The notes beneath the pieces are model-generated. The model was not told where the DNA came from. It saw only the letters and a list, made by a program, of their open reading frames with translations, and did no database searches. A stretch of 64,000 nt of DNA from an uncultured Chloroflexota bacterium (GTDB lineage Bacteria; Chloroflexota; Chloroflexia; Chloroflexales; Roseiflexaceae), in the NCBI GenBank assembly GCA_937876225.1, contig CALFIC010000129.1, positions 1-64,000 of the forward strand, written 5' to 3'. Positions within the stretch are counted from its first letter, which is position 1, and each line of letters begins with the position of its first letter. Of the stretch, positions 24,977 through 32,742 are shown in pieces. The translations under genes and the position numbers were made by a program.

Positions 24977-25903
24977 TTAGGCGTGGTTTTGGCACCACGC
25001 GACGGTTTCGCGAAGCGCGACGTCAATGGGGGTAGGGACGAGGCCAAACGCTGTTTGGGCTTTTTGGGTATCAATCACAAACGGCGCGGTAAATTGATAG
25101 AGCATTTCGTGTACCTCAGCGATGTTTTTGTCAAACAGGCCGAGAATTTGTGCCATCAACGGGCTCAGCACCCGCATTTTGACCGGCTTTTCGATTATTT
25201 GGGACAAGATTTGCATAAACTCAGCTTGGGTGATAGCGGGTGGGCTAGGGGTAAACCACACCTGCCCAAGCGCAGCCTCGTTGGTGCCGAGCGTGGCCAT
25301 CAAGCGTCCAAAATCTTTGACATAGCTAAAGGTATGTGGTTGATCAAGCCGGCCAAGCAGATTACTGCTTTTGCCATGCAGTGCGGGCATAATGGCAAAA
25401 TTGGTCATGGTTGTATCGTAAGGGCCAAAAAAATCCGAAGCCCGCCCTTGGGCAATGCGCACCAGCCCGCGCTGATGCGCGGATTGGAGCGTTTGTTGCA
25501 TGGCAAAGCGGATTTTCCCTTTGCGTGTGGTCGGTGCGCTGGGACTTTCTTCGTGCAAGCTCCCCTGAAAGGCGCCATAGCCGTAGAGGTTTTCGACAAC
25601 TGCAAGTCGGGCCTGATTGGCAATCGCCGCATCGAGCACCGCTTGTTGTAAGGGCGGGAATTTGGTCGCCCATGCGTTGTAGGCTGGTGCGATGCAGAAA
25701 TAAATTGACGTCGCACCGCGGGTCAAGGTGATATTTTGGCTCCTGTCATAGGCATCGCTGGCGACGAGTTCGATGTCTGCTGATTGATCGAGCATGACTC
25801 CCGAGCGATTGATCATGCGCACACGATGCCCTTGATGTAATAATGTTTCGGCCGTATAGCGTCCGATGGGCCCTGTGCCAAATACCACGTGTAATTCACT
25901 CAT
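24977..25903 (-). CDS. NAD(P)-dependent epimerase/dehydratase-like SDR
   Basis: 308 residues with an N-terminal Rossmann motif VVFGTGPIGRYTAETLLHQGHRVRMINRSG. It shows the extended/atypical SDR layout: YGYGAFQGSLHEESP (about 110-125) in the usual active-site region and ARASDFFGPYD, the R-x-x-x-FGP element of the extended SDR family. The canonical YxxxK is not obvious. It is the last gene of the tetR operon. The substrate is unknown; with a carotenoid-type neighbour, an isoprenoid or lipid substrate is possible but unproven. Confidence 0.8.
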   Translation of the reverse strand: MSELHVVFGTGPIGRYTAETLLHQGHRVRMINRSGVMLDQSADIELVASDAYDRSQNITLTRGATSIYFCIAPAYNAWATKFPPLQQAVLDAAIANQARLAVVENLYGYGAFQGSLHEESPSAPTTRKGKIRFAMQQTLQSAHQRGLVRIAQGRASDFFGPYDTTMTNFAIMPALHGKSSNLLGRLDQPHTFSYVKDFGRLMATLGTNEAALGQVWFTPSPPAITQAEFMQILSQIIEKPVKMRVLSPLMAQILGLFDKNIAEVHEMLYQFTAPFVIDTQKAQTAFGLVPTPIDVALRETVAWCQNHA

Positions 25904-25929
25904 ATGAATACCTTTTTTGGTAAAAATAA

Positions 25930-26880
25930 TTACGCAGGTGGGGTCTGTGCATTGTCACGCAGGATGCTGAGTGTAGCGATGATAGTGCCTACGACAATCA
26001 CCCCTGCACAGCTGATACTCACGAGATCTGGGGCGATAAGCGATTGACCTCGCCAAGCTTGCCAAATCAAGAAAATCGTGAGTGCGGTATAGGCGATGCC
26101 GACCAGATGCAGGAATTGCTGATGCTGACTACTTGACTGCCGCCCAATTAGACGCCCAGACAACAATGCCAATCCCAATAACGGCAAGAGTTGTAGGCCG
26201 TGGAGCCCCACGAAATGGCCGACGCGCAAATCACCACCCACCGTGCTCCAGCCAAGCAGGGGCAATCCTGGGCCGCCGTCGTCGACCCCTACACTGTGGG
26301 CGCCGTAGCTTGTTGGTGCATGCTTATCGACCTGCATGGTATGGCGTTGCGATGGCGATACATTGACCGATGTCATCAAGACGCCCGCAATCATACCCAC
26401 AAAGGCGATGGCCAAGCCCCACCCACAGGCAATCCGCATGAGCGAGGGAATCGCTTTTTGGCGAACAATGACAAATAGACAGATGATATTTGCCGTCGCC
26501 AACATGCTGATAAATGTAGCCATCAGTGAGTAAATCGTGGTATCGAGGGGCGTGCTGATGTTGTAATGGCTGGTGGTGCCGCGGACTACTTGTAGCGTGA
26601 TGAGGGCTGTTTCGATGAACAATGCCACCGCAATCGTGCCACTCGCGAGTTTGTACCAACGTGAGGTGGTAGGTAACAGTGTCGCCATCCAGGCGATACT
26701 GGCTGCATAGATGGCCCCCGAAATGGCGAATTTGAGTGGTTTGACCCAGCCATCGACGCCAGTGATTTCAACAGGATTGAGAAAAAACAATAGGGCTACT
26801 ACGGGAATTAGTCCGATATGCAGCAACGCCACAATCATGAGTAGGCGTTGCTGTTGCCACAATGAGCGTAGAAATTTCAT
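25930..26880 (-). CDS. Polytopic membrane protein, unknown function
   Basis: 316 residues with about eight hydrophobic segments, for example IVALLHIGLIPVVALLFFL and FISMLATANIICLFVIV. It has a conserved-looking GVDGWVKPLKFAISGAIY and a polar loop VSPSQRHTMQVDKHAPTSYGAHSVGVDDGGPGLPLLGW followed by VGHFVGLHGLQLLP, where the histidines might face the membrane. AAAGGA precedes the ATG. It sits between the ABA4-like gene and the SDR in the TetR-controlled set. No family could be named. Confidence 0.7.
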   Translation of the reverse strand: MKFLRSLWQQQRLLMIVALLHIGLIPVVALLFFLNPVEITGVDGWVKPLKFAISGAIYAASIAWMATLLPTTSRWYKLASGTIAVALFIETALITLQVVRGTTSHYNISTPLDTTIYSLMATFISMLATANIICLFVIVRQKAIPSLMRIACGWGLAIAFVGMIAGVLMTSVNVSPSQRHTMQVDKHAPTSYGAHSVGVDDGGPGLPLLGWSTVGGDLRVGHFVGLHGLQLLPLLGLALLSGRLIGRQSSSQHQQFLHLVGIAYTALTIFLIWQAWRGQSLIAPDLVSISCAGVIVVGTIIATLSILRDNAQTPPA

Positions 26881-26902
26881 GATATTCCTTTACAAAAACA
26901 GA

Positions 26903-27328
26903 TTATACGGCAAACGATCCCCGATGCCAGCGCCGTACCAAGATATACACCAGCAAACCAAATGGTCCCACCATGAATACACAGACGAGACACAACGAGG
27001 TTAGCCAGGTGGGAATGCCAACTTGTTGGCTGTCGCTATAGACCCAGCGCCCGGTCCAGAGATCAAAGGCCAGGAAGTGGATCCACGCCGTGGTGGCCCC
27101 TGATGGGGTGCTGAGGAGTCCGGCGATGATGTCGAGTTGGGGATTGGCGAGCAGTGGTAGAAGCGCGGCGAAATTGGGGATGACGAGGCTACTGTAGAGC
27201 AGGGCAATCGGTACGACTACCAGAGTCGATGCCATGATGCGCCGGCTCCATGACCAGTTGGGGAGGGCAATCATCAGTACCCAAAACGGCATGACGAGCA
27301 GGTTGCTGAGTTGAAAAAGCTGACTCAT
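26903..27328 (-). CDS. ABA4-like membrane protein (DUF4281)
   Basis: 141 residues with four membrane segments. LFQLSNLLVMPFWVLMIALPNW, WIHFLAFDLWTGRWVYSDSQ and FMVGPFGLLVYILVRRW match the DUF4281/ABA4 family pattern (LF-x-LAN, GW-x-HYLAFDLFVGRW, GP-x-GLL). In plants ABA4 is required for neoxanthin synthesis; the bacterial members are uncharacterised. AAAGGAC precedes the ATG. Located directly after tetR with an 11-nt gap. Confidence 0.8.
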   Translation of the reverse strand: MSQLFQLSNLLVMPFWVLMIALPNWSWSRRIMASTLVVVPIALLYSSLVIPNFAALLPLLANPQLDIIAGLLSTPSGATTAWIHFLAFDLWTGRWVYSDSQQVGIPTWLTSLCLVCVFMVGPFGLLVYILVRRWHRGSFAV

Positions 27329-27339
27329 AAGTGGTCCTT

Positions 27340-27966
27340 TCAGGCGCCGTGTGGCGCAAATCCCCGTTGCCAGGCATCGAGGGTGGCACGGATGACGCTA
27401 TAGTCGAGTGGTCCTTGGCGTTGCATGGTGAGGGCCAGCATGGCAATCCCGTGCACCATTTGCCATGCCGAGAGGGCGATTTGGAATGATCCGTAGCTGG
27501 AGGTAACCACAAAATATCCGGCACCAATCAATGCTTGGATGTGGGTATGGATAACCATGAAGGGTGGACTGTTTAACAATTGCGTGTCGAGGGATTCAGC
27601 GGGATCGCAGTAGACTTGGTTGGCCGCCATTGAAAACATCAATAAAAAATAGTCTGGGTTGCTTACGGCAAACTTGACATATTGCACGCCACATTCACGA
27701 GCTGCGAGCCGAATATCGCTTTGAGGGGGGTAGTCATTGAGTGCTACGGTTAATTTGGCGAATCCTTCCTCGCAGACGGCCTGCAAAATTGCATCTTTGT
27801 TGGCATAGTATTCGTAGATACTCGCCGGGCTGTAGTCGATGGCATCGGCGATCCGCCGAATCGACAAGGCACCGATGCCTTCATGATGAATGATTTCGAC
27901 CGCACTTTTGATAATCGCTTGTTTTATTCGTATATTACGGCGCGTTCGGGGCTTCTCTGACTCCAT
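27340..27966 (-). CDS. TetR/AcrR-family transcriptional regulator
   Basis: 208 residues. The N-terminal helix-turn-helix reads IIKSAVEIIHHEGIGALSIRRIADAIDYSPASIYEYYANKDAILQAVCEE, a full TetR_N domain; the rest is the helical ligand-binding domain. The start at 27966 has AAAGGCAG upstream; a longer frame from 28044 would cross its own promoter. The gene leads an operon with the ABA4-like, membrane and SDR genes, and a palindrome between its promoter and start codon suggests autorepression. Confidence 0.93.
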   Translation of the reverse strand: MESEKPRTRRNIRIKQAIIKSAVEIIHHEGIGALSIRRIADAIDYSPASIYEYYANKDAILQAVCEEGFAKLTVALNDYPPQSDIRLAARECGVQYVKFAVSNPDYFLLMFSMAANQVYCDPAESLDTQLLNSPPFMVIHTHIQALIGAGYFVVTSSYGSFQIALSAWQMVHGIAMLALTMQRQGPLDYSVIRATLDAWQRGFAPHGA

Positions 27967-27982
27967 TAACTGCCTTTCTGAA

Positions 27983-28029
27983 ATTGAATGATGTTCAATA
28001 AATATAACTACGTTCAATGATTTTGTCAA
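27983..28029 (-). promoter_or_regulatory. Promoter and operator of the tetR operon
   Basis: On the minus strand TTGACA (28024-28029) and TATATT (28001-28006) are spaced by exactly 17 nt. Just downstream, over the expected start of transcription, lies the palindrome ATTGAA-TGATG-TTCAAT (27983-27999). A third half-site, TTCAAT (28013-28018, plus-strand reading), lies within the spacer. Binding of the TetR protein here would block its own promoter. Confidence 0.78.
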
Positions 28030-28034
28030 ACAAA

Positions 28035-28061
28035 AAAGGAGCAATCATTGATTGCTCCTTT
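28035..28061 (-). terminator. Rho-independent terminator of the TA-rich lipoprotein gene
   Basis: A 12-bp perfect stem (28035-28046 with 28050-28061), 3-nt loop, followed on the minus strand by TTTTTTG. It also insulates the tetR promoter from the upstream gene. Confidence 0.88.
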
Positions 28062-28082
28062 GGTCATTCGTTTTTGCAATAA

Positions 28083-28619
28083 TTAGGGAGTAGGAGTCGC
28101 AGTACCGGTAGCGGCGGCGGTAGTGGCGGTAGCGGCGGCGGTAGTGGCGGTAGCGGCGGCGGTGGTGGCGGTAGCGGTGACGGTTTTGGTGGCCGAGGCG
28201 GCAGCGGTGACGGTTTTGGTGGCTGTCGGACTGATTGTATTGGTCGCGACGACGGTGCCAGCCGTTGGTGAAGAGGTAACCGTACTTACGGGTACTAACG
28301 TATCAGTTGCCACAGGCGCAGCGACAGTTTTGGTGGCTGCAGGAGCTGCGGGTTTGGGATTATTTGGTTTCGCTGGCGGAACGTCAGTTGCGGTAGCGGG
28401 CATGCTGATAATCATGGCTGTTTGCGTCAACAGTGCATTCGCCTCGGCCGCAGCTGTTGCAGTGGCGGCAATGTCGGTGGGGACCTGGGCCGTCATGGTG
28501 GCGATTTGGGCAGTGGCTACGAGTGTTGCCAATCGTTGTTCGCCGGTGAGATTGTCTCCACACGCCACCAACGACAATGCGAGTGCCGAAATAGCAATAA
28601 CTTTGCTGAATGTATGCAC
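28083..28619 (-). CDS. Low-complexity lipoprotein with Thr/Ala repeats
   Basis: 178 residues. A lipoprotein signal (ALALSLVACG) leads into a helical region (RLATLVATAQIATMTAQV) and then a tail of almost pure Thr, Ala, Val and Pro. The tail ends with three ATTAAAT-type heptapeptide repeats and PTP; the repeats are 21-nt units visible in the DNA at about 28100-28180. Such tails are probably extended, cell-surface linkers. The start codon is GTG behind GGAG. It has its own promoter and terminator. The function is unknown. Confidence 0.75.
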   Translation of the reverse strand: MHTFSKVIAISALALSLVACGDNLTGEQRLATLVATAQIATMTAQVPTDIAATATAAAEANALLTQTAMIISMPATATDVPPAKPNNPKPAAPAATKTVAAPVATDTLVPVSTVTSSPTAGTVVATNTISPTATKTVTAAASATKTVTATATTAAATATTAAATATTAAATGTATPTP

Positions 28620-28653
28620 AATATTACTCCACGTAGTAAATTACAATAAGCTT

Positions 28654-28683
28654 ACTATACTGTGAAGTAGGTGTTTTTGTCAA
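28654..28683 (-). promoter_or_regulatory. Sigma-70-type promoter of the TA-rich lipoprotein gene
   Basis: On the minus strand TTGACA (28678-28683) and TATAGT (28654-28659) are spaced by 18 nt, about 35 nt before the GTG start codon. Confidence 0.72.
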
Positions 28684-28735
28684 TTGGATTGTGTTAAATT
28701 TGTGTGCAATTTTGTGCCGATGAAAGAGCCCGCAA

Positions 28736-28772
28736 GCCACCTACACCACACATCATGTGCGGTGTGGGTGGC
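28736..28772. other. Long hairpin downstream of the PATNTRI lipoprotein gene
   Basis: The arms 28736-28751 and 28757-28772 pair over 16 positions with two imperfect pairs. It lies just after a minus-strand gene but has no T-run, so termination there would not be of the standard intrinsic type. Confidence 0.5.
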
Positions 28773-28800
28773 GTACATAAGCAATCTGCCTGTGTCTACG

Positions 28801-29367
28801 CTATGGTGTAGGTATTGGCATTGGTGTTGGGAATGGCGTAGGCCAGGTGTCAACATGCCCTGTTGCTGTCGGGTTTACTGGTGGTGAGGGGTAGGCTGGT
28901 GCGGTAGGTTGTTTTACTTTGGCAAGGGGAGTGTCGGTAGGTGGGATGGAAGTATCGGTAGCCGGGACGAGAGTATTGGTAGCCGGGATAGATGTATCGG
29001 TGGGCGGGATACGAGTATTCGTGGCTGGGATACGGGTATTCGTGGCAGGGATACGAGTATTCGTGGCTACAATGGGAATGTCAGTGGTTGCGAGTTGCGG
29101 TGTTTCACGTTGCGGTGTTTCAACTTGCGGTTTTGCATTGGTATTGGGGGTATTGGTGATCGGTAATGGTGCCGTTGTGGCGGTTGCAGTGGGGAGGTTG
29201 GTGGTGTCGGTGTTGCAAGTGTTCTCCTTGTATTCTTTGGTATCGGATGTCCGCCGGTATACGGAACAAAGAAAATCATTTATCATATTTTCGGTGGAGT
29301 ACGCACAACTTGACAGTAAAATAGCACTGAATGACACCATAAATACCATAAGCCATAATCGGCGCAT
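28801..29367 (-). CDS. Low-complexity lipoprotein with PATNTRI repeats
   Basis: 188 residues. Signal peptide with lipobox (ILLSSCAY), a short Cys-containing globular stretch (FLCSVYRRTSDTKEYKENTC), then a Pro/Thr-rich tail. The tail has repeats of seven residues on the pattern P-A/P-T-N/D-T-R/S-I, and ends TPFPTPMPIPTP. The repeat unit is 21 nt in the DNA (about 28950-29060). It is probably a surface-anchored, extended protein. AAGGAACG precedes the ATG. No enzyme domain is seen. Confidence 0.72.
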   Translation of the reverse strand: MRRLWLMVFMVSFSAILLSSCAYSTENMINDFLCSVYRRTSDTKEYKENTCNTDTTNLPTATATTAPLPITNTPNTNAKPQVETPQRETPQLATTDIPIVATNTRIPATNTRIPATNTRIPPTDTSIPATNTLVPATDTSIPPTDTPLAKVKQPTAPAYPSPPVNPTATGHVDTWPTPFPTPMPIPTP

Positions 29368-29414
29368 ATTCGTTCCTTAATTTGTAAAATATTGACAGAT
29401 TTTTGAACGTTAGT

Positions 29415-29462
29415 TGCAAAAAAAACACCACACATTGCAATTACTGTAATGTGTGGTGTTTT
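29415..29462 (-). terminator. Rho-independent terminator of ssrA
   Basis: A 15-bp perfect stem (29422-29436 with 29448-29462) and, on the minus strand, a run of nine T residues. It begins 4 nt beyond the tmRNA CCA end. Confidence 0.92.
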
Positions 29463-29466
29463 CGTG

Positions 29467-29833
29467 TGGTGGAGATGGGGGGAGTCGAACCCCCGTCCAA
29501 AATAAGCGAACTGCCAGCGTCTACACGTGTAGTTACTTGTTTTGTCTAGTCATAGCACCACACCAGCAACAAAGCAGTGCTACAACGATCCCACTGTGCT
29601 TAATCTAGATACGCAGGCGGCTCTCTAGATGCGTCCCGGCGTTTGCGTTCACTCACTCGGCCGGGCGAAGAGTGGTAAACGTGCTACCTAAAACTAGGCA
29701 GCAAACGCGGTCGTTCGGGCGAACGACGGAGCGCTGATGTTTGTGGCAGTTATGCCTGTTGCCCCTTTAACGAGACTGGGCGGCTCGACGTGCAGCTAAA
29801 CAGGAGCCTACCCTGTCAAGACCAAACATCCCC
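29467..29833 (-). ncRNA. ssrA: Transfer-messenger RNA (tmRNA)
   Basis: A one-piece tmRNA of 367 nt that rescues stalled ribosomes. The 5' end GGGGATG pairs over 7 bp with CATCTCC at the 3' end, followed by an encoded ACCA. The T-arm GGGGGTTCGACTCCCCC sits just before it. The 5' side contains the D-loop-like TTGACAGGGT. The tag frame (minus strand, 29747 to 29694) begins at a GCC resume codon and encodes ATNISAPSFARTTAFAA followed by TAG. The tag ends AFAA where most bacteria have ALAA. Promoter and terminator are both visible. Confidence 0.96.
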
Positions 29834-29846
29834 GTTTGGAATGTTT

Positions 29847-29875
29847 ACTGTACCATGGATGCATATATCTGTCAA
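29847..29875 (-). promoter_or_regulatory. Sigma-70-type promoter of ssrA
   Basis: On the minus strand TTGACA (29870-29875) and TACAGT (29847-29852) are spaced by 17 nt. The -10 ends 13 nt before the mature tmRNA 5' end, leaving a few nucleotides for RNase P to remove. Confidence 0.8.
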
Positions 29876-29949
29876 TGAGTAGTTTTGTTTTTGCACGTGA
29901 AAACGCCTATTTCACGCGATAACCTACGACTCCTAATTGCACATCATGA

Positions 29950-30960
29950 TTATAGGTAGCGGTTATAGATGTCGAGGATTTCTTGGACGGTGGCACTCCC
30001 CGTTGTGCCCAATTTGCGGATTGTCACGCCAGCCACCAACATAGCGACTTGGGCTGCTTCGGCGAGGCTAGCACCACTCACGAGGCTCATGGTGAGGGCA
30101 GCCATTACACTGTCACCGGCCCCGACGATGTCGATGGGGCAGTCGACGGGCAGGGCTGCGATGGTTTTGCTGATGCCGTTGGTATAGACGAGGACGCCAT
30201 CGCCCCCGAGGGTGACGACCACGGGGTGCTCCGTGCGGGTGCTCAAGATTGCCGCCGCTTGGGCGGCATGATCGGGCGATTCGGCGATGGCGCAGGCGCT
30301 ACAGGCTTCGTGCAGGTTGGGCTTGACGATGACATGCGCAAAATCCGCAATGCGTTGGCGTGAATCTGCCAGCATCACCAATTGGGGATGGCTGAGCGCA
30401 ATCTCGGCGATGGCCGCATGGATGTGGGCATCGATGACGCCACAGCCTGCTTCGGGCATCTGGTCCGCAAAAATCATGGCATCACAGCTGTCAGCCAGCG
30501 TCAGCAATGATTGGGCGATTTGTTGGCTAATCTGGGCAGGGAGTGGATCGCGACTACGGATGTCGAGGCGCTCGAGCTCGCGCAAGCTGCCATCGGCATT
30601 GCGGATGGTTGGTTTGGTATAGGTGGGTGTCGGCTGATTGGGCAGGGTAATCAGCAGGCTATCATCCGCACCGAGCGCTTCGAGTCCTTGGCGGAGCATG
30701 AAGCCGTCACCGTCGTGACCGACGACACCGACACAAATTACTTGTGCACCGAGGGCGACCAAGTTGGCGACCACGGTCCCCGCAGCACCGGGAGCACAGG
30801 TTTGGGCGGTGACTTGATTGGCAATCAGGCCGGTTTCGACCGACATTTCAGCGCGCTGTGGGTCAATCCAGAGATAACGGTCAAGGAAAAAATCACCACA
30901 GACGACGATGCGTTTGCCGGCAAAGGCACTGGTGATTTCGTGGAGACGTTGCTGTTGCAT
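29950..30960 (-). CDS. PfkB-family sugar kinase, RfaE1-like
   Basis: 336 residues of ribokinase fold. The start IVVCGDFFLDRYLWIDPQRAEMSVE and the substrate segment APGAAGTVVANLVALGAQV resemble the heptose-7-phosphate kinase domain of RfaE/HldE. The catalytic motif is VGAGDSVMAAL (D283). No adenylyltransferase domain is fused and no heptose-LPS genes are nearby, so the substrate is probably another sugar or sugar phosphate. It is the last gene of a seven-gene minus-strand operon with a HAD phosphatase, SDR, isomerase and dehydrogenase. It ends 116 nt before the tmRNA 5' end. Confidence 0.85.
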   Translation of the reverse strand: MQQQRLHEITSAFAGKRIVVCGDFFLDRYLWIDPQRAEMSVETGLIANQVTAQTCAPGAAGTVVANLVALGAQVICVGVVGHDGDGFMLRQGLEALGADDSLLITLPNQPTPTYTKPTIRNADGSLRELERLDIRSRDPLPAQISQQIAQSLLTLADSCDAMIFADQMPEAGCGVIDAHIHAAIAEIALSHPQLVMLADSRQRIADFAHVIVKPNLHEACSACAIAESPDHAAQAAAILSTRTEHPVVVTLGGDGVLVYTNGISKTIAALPVDCPIDIVGAGDSVMAALTMSLVSGASLAEAAQVAMLVAGVTIRKLGTTGSATVQEILDIYNRYL

Positions 30961-30986
30961 AACATCCTCTCGGGATTAGCGATACA

Positions 30987-31946
30987 TCAAGATTGTGTCA
31001 ACAACTGCCACAAACCGGGGATGGTAATGCGATGATCGCCACTAATGTAGTAGCTTTGGCCACCGTCACGCACCGTCCGCACCAAAATCGTTTTGAACGG
31101 GCGGTAGTAATAGGCAGGGTCACTTTTTTTGGCTTCCGTCGACAAATCATCGGGCAACGGCACCAAATCAAAGACCGCCGTGGTGAAGTGGGCAATTTGT
31201 TGGCCATGCTGATGGGCCACATTACGGGCCATCGCCAAGGCTTTGAGGTAGACCTCGGGACCCATCACGGCGCTGCCCACGTTGAGCATTACGCCCCCTT
31301 CGAGTTGACTGACGCTGTGGGTCAAAATCAAGAAGTCGGTATAACTCGCTTTGCCCAAAGCAGCGCCGTCACAATTGGGGTGCTCGTGGATGATGTCTTG
31401 GCCAATGCTGACGTGCACGGTCACCGGGATGCCGAGGCGTGCCCCAGCGGCGGCAATCGACAGGTGGCGATATGGTAATTGCTGGCGCTCGATTTCGCTG
31501 CCTACATATTCACCAATCCCTAGGTCGAGTTGGGCGGCTTGGCTAATAAGGTCGTTGAGCTGCCCGGTTTCGTGCCATAAACCGAATTGCCCTTGCGAAA
31601 TATAGGCCGCCACACTTTCGGTGGTGGCACCGATCAAGGCCAATTCGTAGTCGTGGATGAGTCCGGCGCCGTTCATCGCCACATGGGTAATTAGCCCCCG
31701 TTCCATCAAGTCAATCACAAACCGCGACGCGCCTTGTTTGATGACATGTGCCCCCATGATGAAAATGACGGGGCGCTGATTGGTCCGCGCCGTCTGCATG
31801 GCCCGAGCAACGGTGGGTAAATGGGGTTGTGGTGCGGGTTGGATGGGGTCAGCGAGTGACATGACATAACTGAGTGGCATATCGTGAATACGCTCGGCTA
31901 ACGGCAATACATGTAGTTGGCTACGGTCAAAACGTGGTTGTGGCAT
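30987..31946 (-). CDS. Deoxyhypusine-synthase-like protein
   Basis: 319 residues. FIMGAHVIKQGASRFVIDLMERGLITHVAMNGAGLIHDYELALIG resembles the NAD-binding region of deoxyhypusine synthase-like proteins. HPNCDGAALGKASYTDFLILTHSVSQLEGGVMLNVGSAV resembles their later conserved part. Bacteria generally lack eIF5A, the normal substrate, so a different reaction is expected, perhaps NAD-dependent. The start at 31946, 4 nt after the HAD stop, is preferred; a longer frame from 32030 would overlap the HAD gene. Its position between a phosphatase and a sugar kinase suggests carbohydrate metabolism. The fold assignment is by motif pattern. Confidence 0.65.
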   Translation of the reverse strand: MPQPRFDRSQLHVLPLAERIHDMPLSYVMSLADPIQPAPQPHLPTVARAMQTARTNQRPVIFIMGAHVIKQGASRFVIDLMERGLITHVAMNGAGLIHDYELALIGATTESVAAYISQGQFGLWHETGQLNDLISQAAQLDLGIGEYVGSEIERQQLPYRHLSIAAAGARLGIPVTVHVSIGQDIIHEHPNCDGAALGKASYTDFLILTHSVSQLEGGVMLNVGSAVMGPEVYLKALAMARNVAHQHGQQIAHFTTAVFDLVPLPDDLSTEAKKSDPAYYYRPFKTILVRTVRDGGQSYYISGDHRITIPGLWQLLTQS

Positions 31947-31950
31947 AGGA

Positions 31951-32742
31951 TTACTTATCACCAAATAAAAGGGTGCGAAAGCCGTGAATATCGACCAAAT
32001 TGGCAACCACGGCGTCGGCACCGGCGGCAATCAGATGGCGGCGTTTGTCGTCGTCGAGTCCACCGCTGGCCTCGTGTGAGGCGACGGCGAGGCTATAGCC
32101 GGCTAATGATTTGCCAGCGATGATTTCGACGGGACCATCGCCCACCGACAGGAATTGGCCTGCAGGAATGCGATAGGTGCTGAGGAGCTCAGCCATGGCG
32201 TCACCTTTGGTGAAGCCGGGGTGGTGGGGCCCGGGACCATGAATCCCGGCATCAAAAAAATGATCGATGCGCAGGGCGGCACTTTCACGCAGGAGGTGCA
32301 TGTGCTCGGTGCCACTCACCAAGGCCAGGTGGACGTGATGGTCGGCTAGCAGTTGCAAAAAAGCCCGTGCGCCAGGTACCATCAAGGCATCGGCACTGGC
32401 GTCGTTGTGGATGCTAGCGACTTTGTGGTCGATGCGGTCACGCATGGCATGACTAAACAAATCGAGATAAGCTTGGGCGCCGCGGGCTGGTCCACCATGC
32501 AAAATAACCTGCTCGTCGACCCAGGCCATCTGGATGATACTGGGTTGGCCGGTAGAGCGGGCAATATAGGTATAGATCTCGCTATCGAGACGGTCGCTAT
32601 CGGGGTAATGGGGCAGTAATGCCGCGTGCATCACGCCGTGCATGACCTGTTGCCAGCCGATACGAATCAACGACATGGTGCCATCAAAATCAATGGCAGC
32701 TAGGCGAGGGGCGGCACTGGGACTGTTGATAATTTCGATCAT
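31951..32742 (-). CDS. HAD-family phosphatase
   Basis: 263 residues with HAD motif I AIDFDGT (D18, D20), motif II ALVSGT, motif III lysine in FTKGDAM and motif IV VGDGPVEI. In the last one the second acidic residue is Glu rather than Asp. A helical cap lies between motifs I and II (about 30-120). These enzymes usually hydrolyse small phosphate esters such as sugar phosphates. The start overlaps the SDR stop by 4 nt (ATGA at 32739-32742). It is a middle gene of the seven-gene operon. Confidence 0.87.
   Translation of the reverse strand: MIEIINSPSAAPRLAAIDFDGTMSLIRIGWQQVMHGVMHAALLPHYPDSDRLDSEIYTYIARSTGQPSIIQMAWVDEQVILHGGPARGAQAYLDLFSHAMRDRIDHKVASIHNDASADALMVPGARAFLQLLADHHVHLALVSGTEHMHLLRESAALRIDHFFDAGIHGPGPHHPGFTKGDAMAELLSTYRIPAGQFLSVGDGPVEIIAGKSLAGYSLAVASHEASGGLDDDKRRHLIAAGADAVVANLVDIHGFRTLLFGDK

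Noticed and set aside
28123..28665. A 180-residue Val/Ala-rich plus-strand frame
   Set aside because: It is the complement of the Thr/Ala repeats of the lipoprotein gene, which has a signal peptide, promoter and terminator on the minus strand.
28100..29060. Tandem repeats that might be a CRISPR array
   Set aside because: The 21-nt units are contiguous, in frame and without spacers, and encode Thr/Pro repeats of lipoproteins.
29896..29916. Terminator of the PfkB kinase gene
   Set aside because: Only a 7-bp stem with no T-run on the minus strand.
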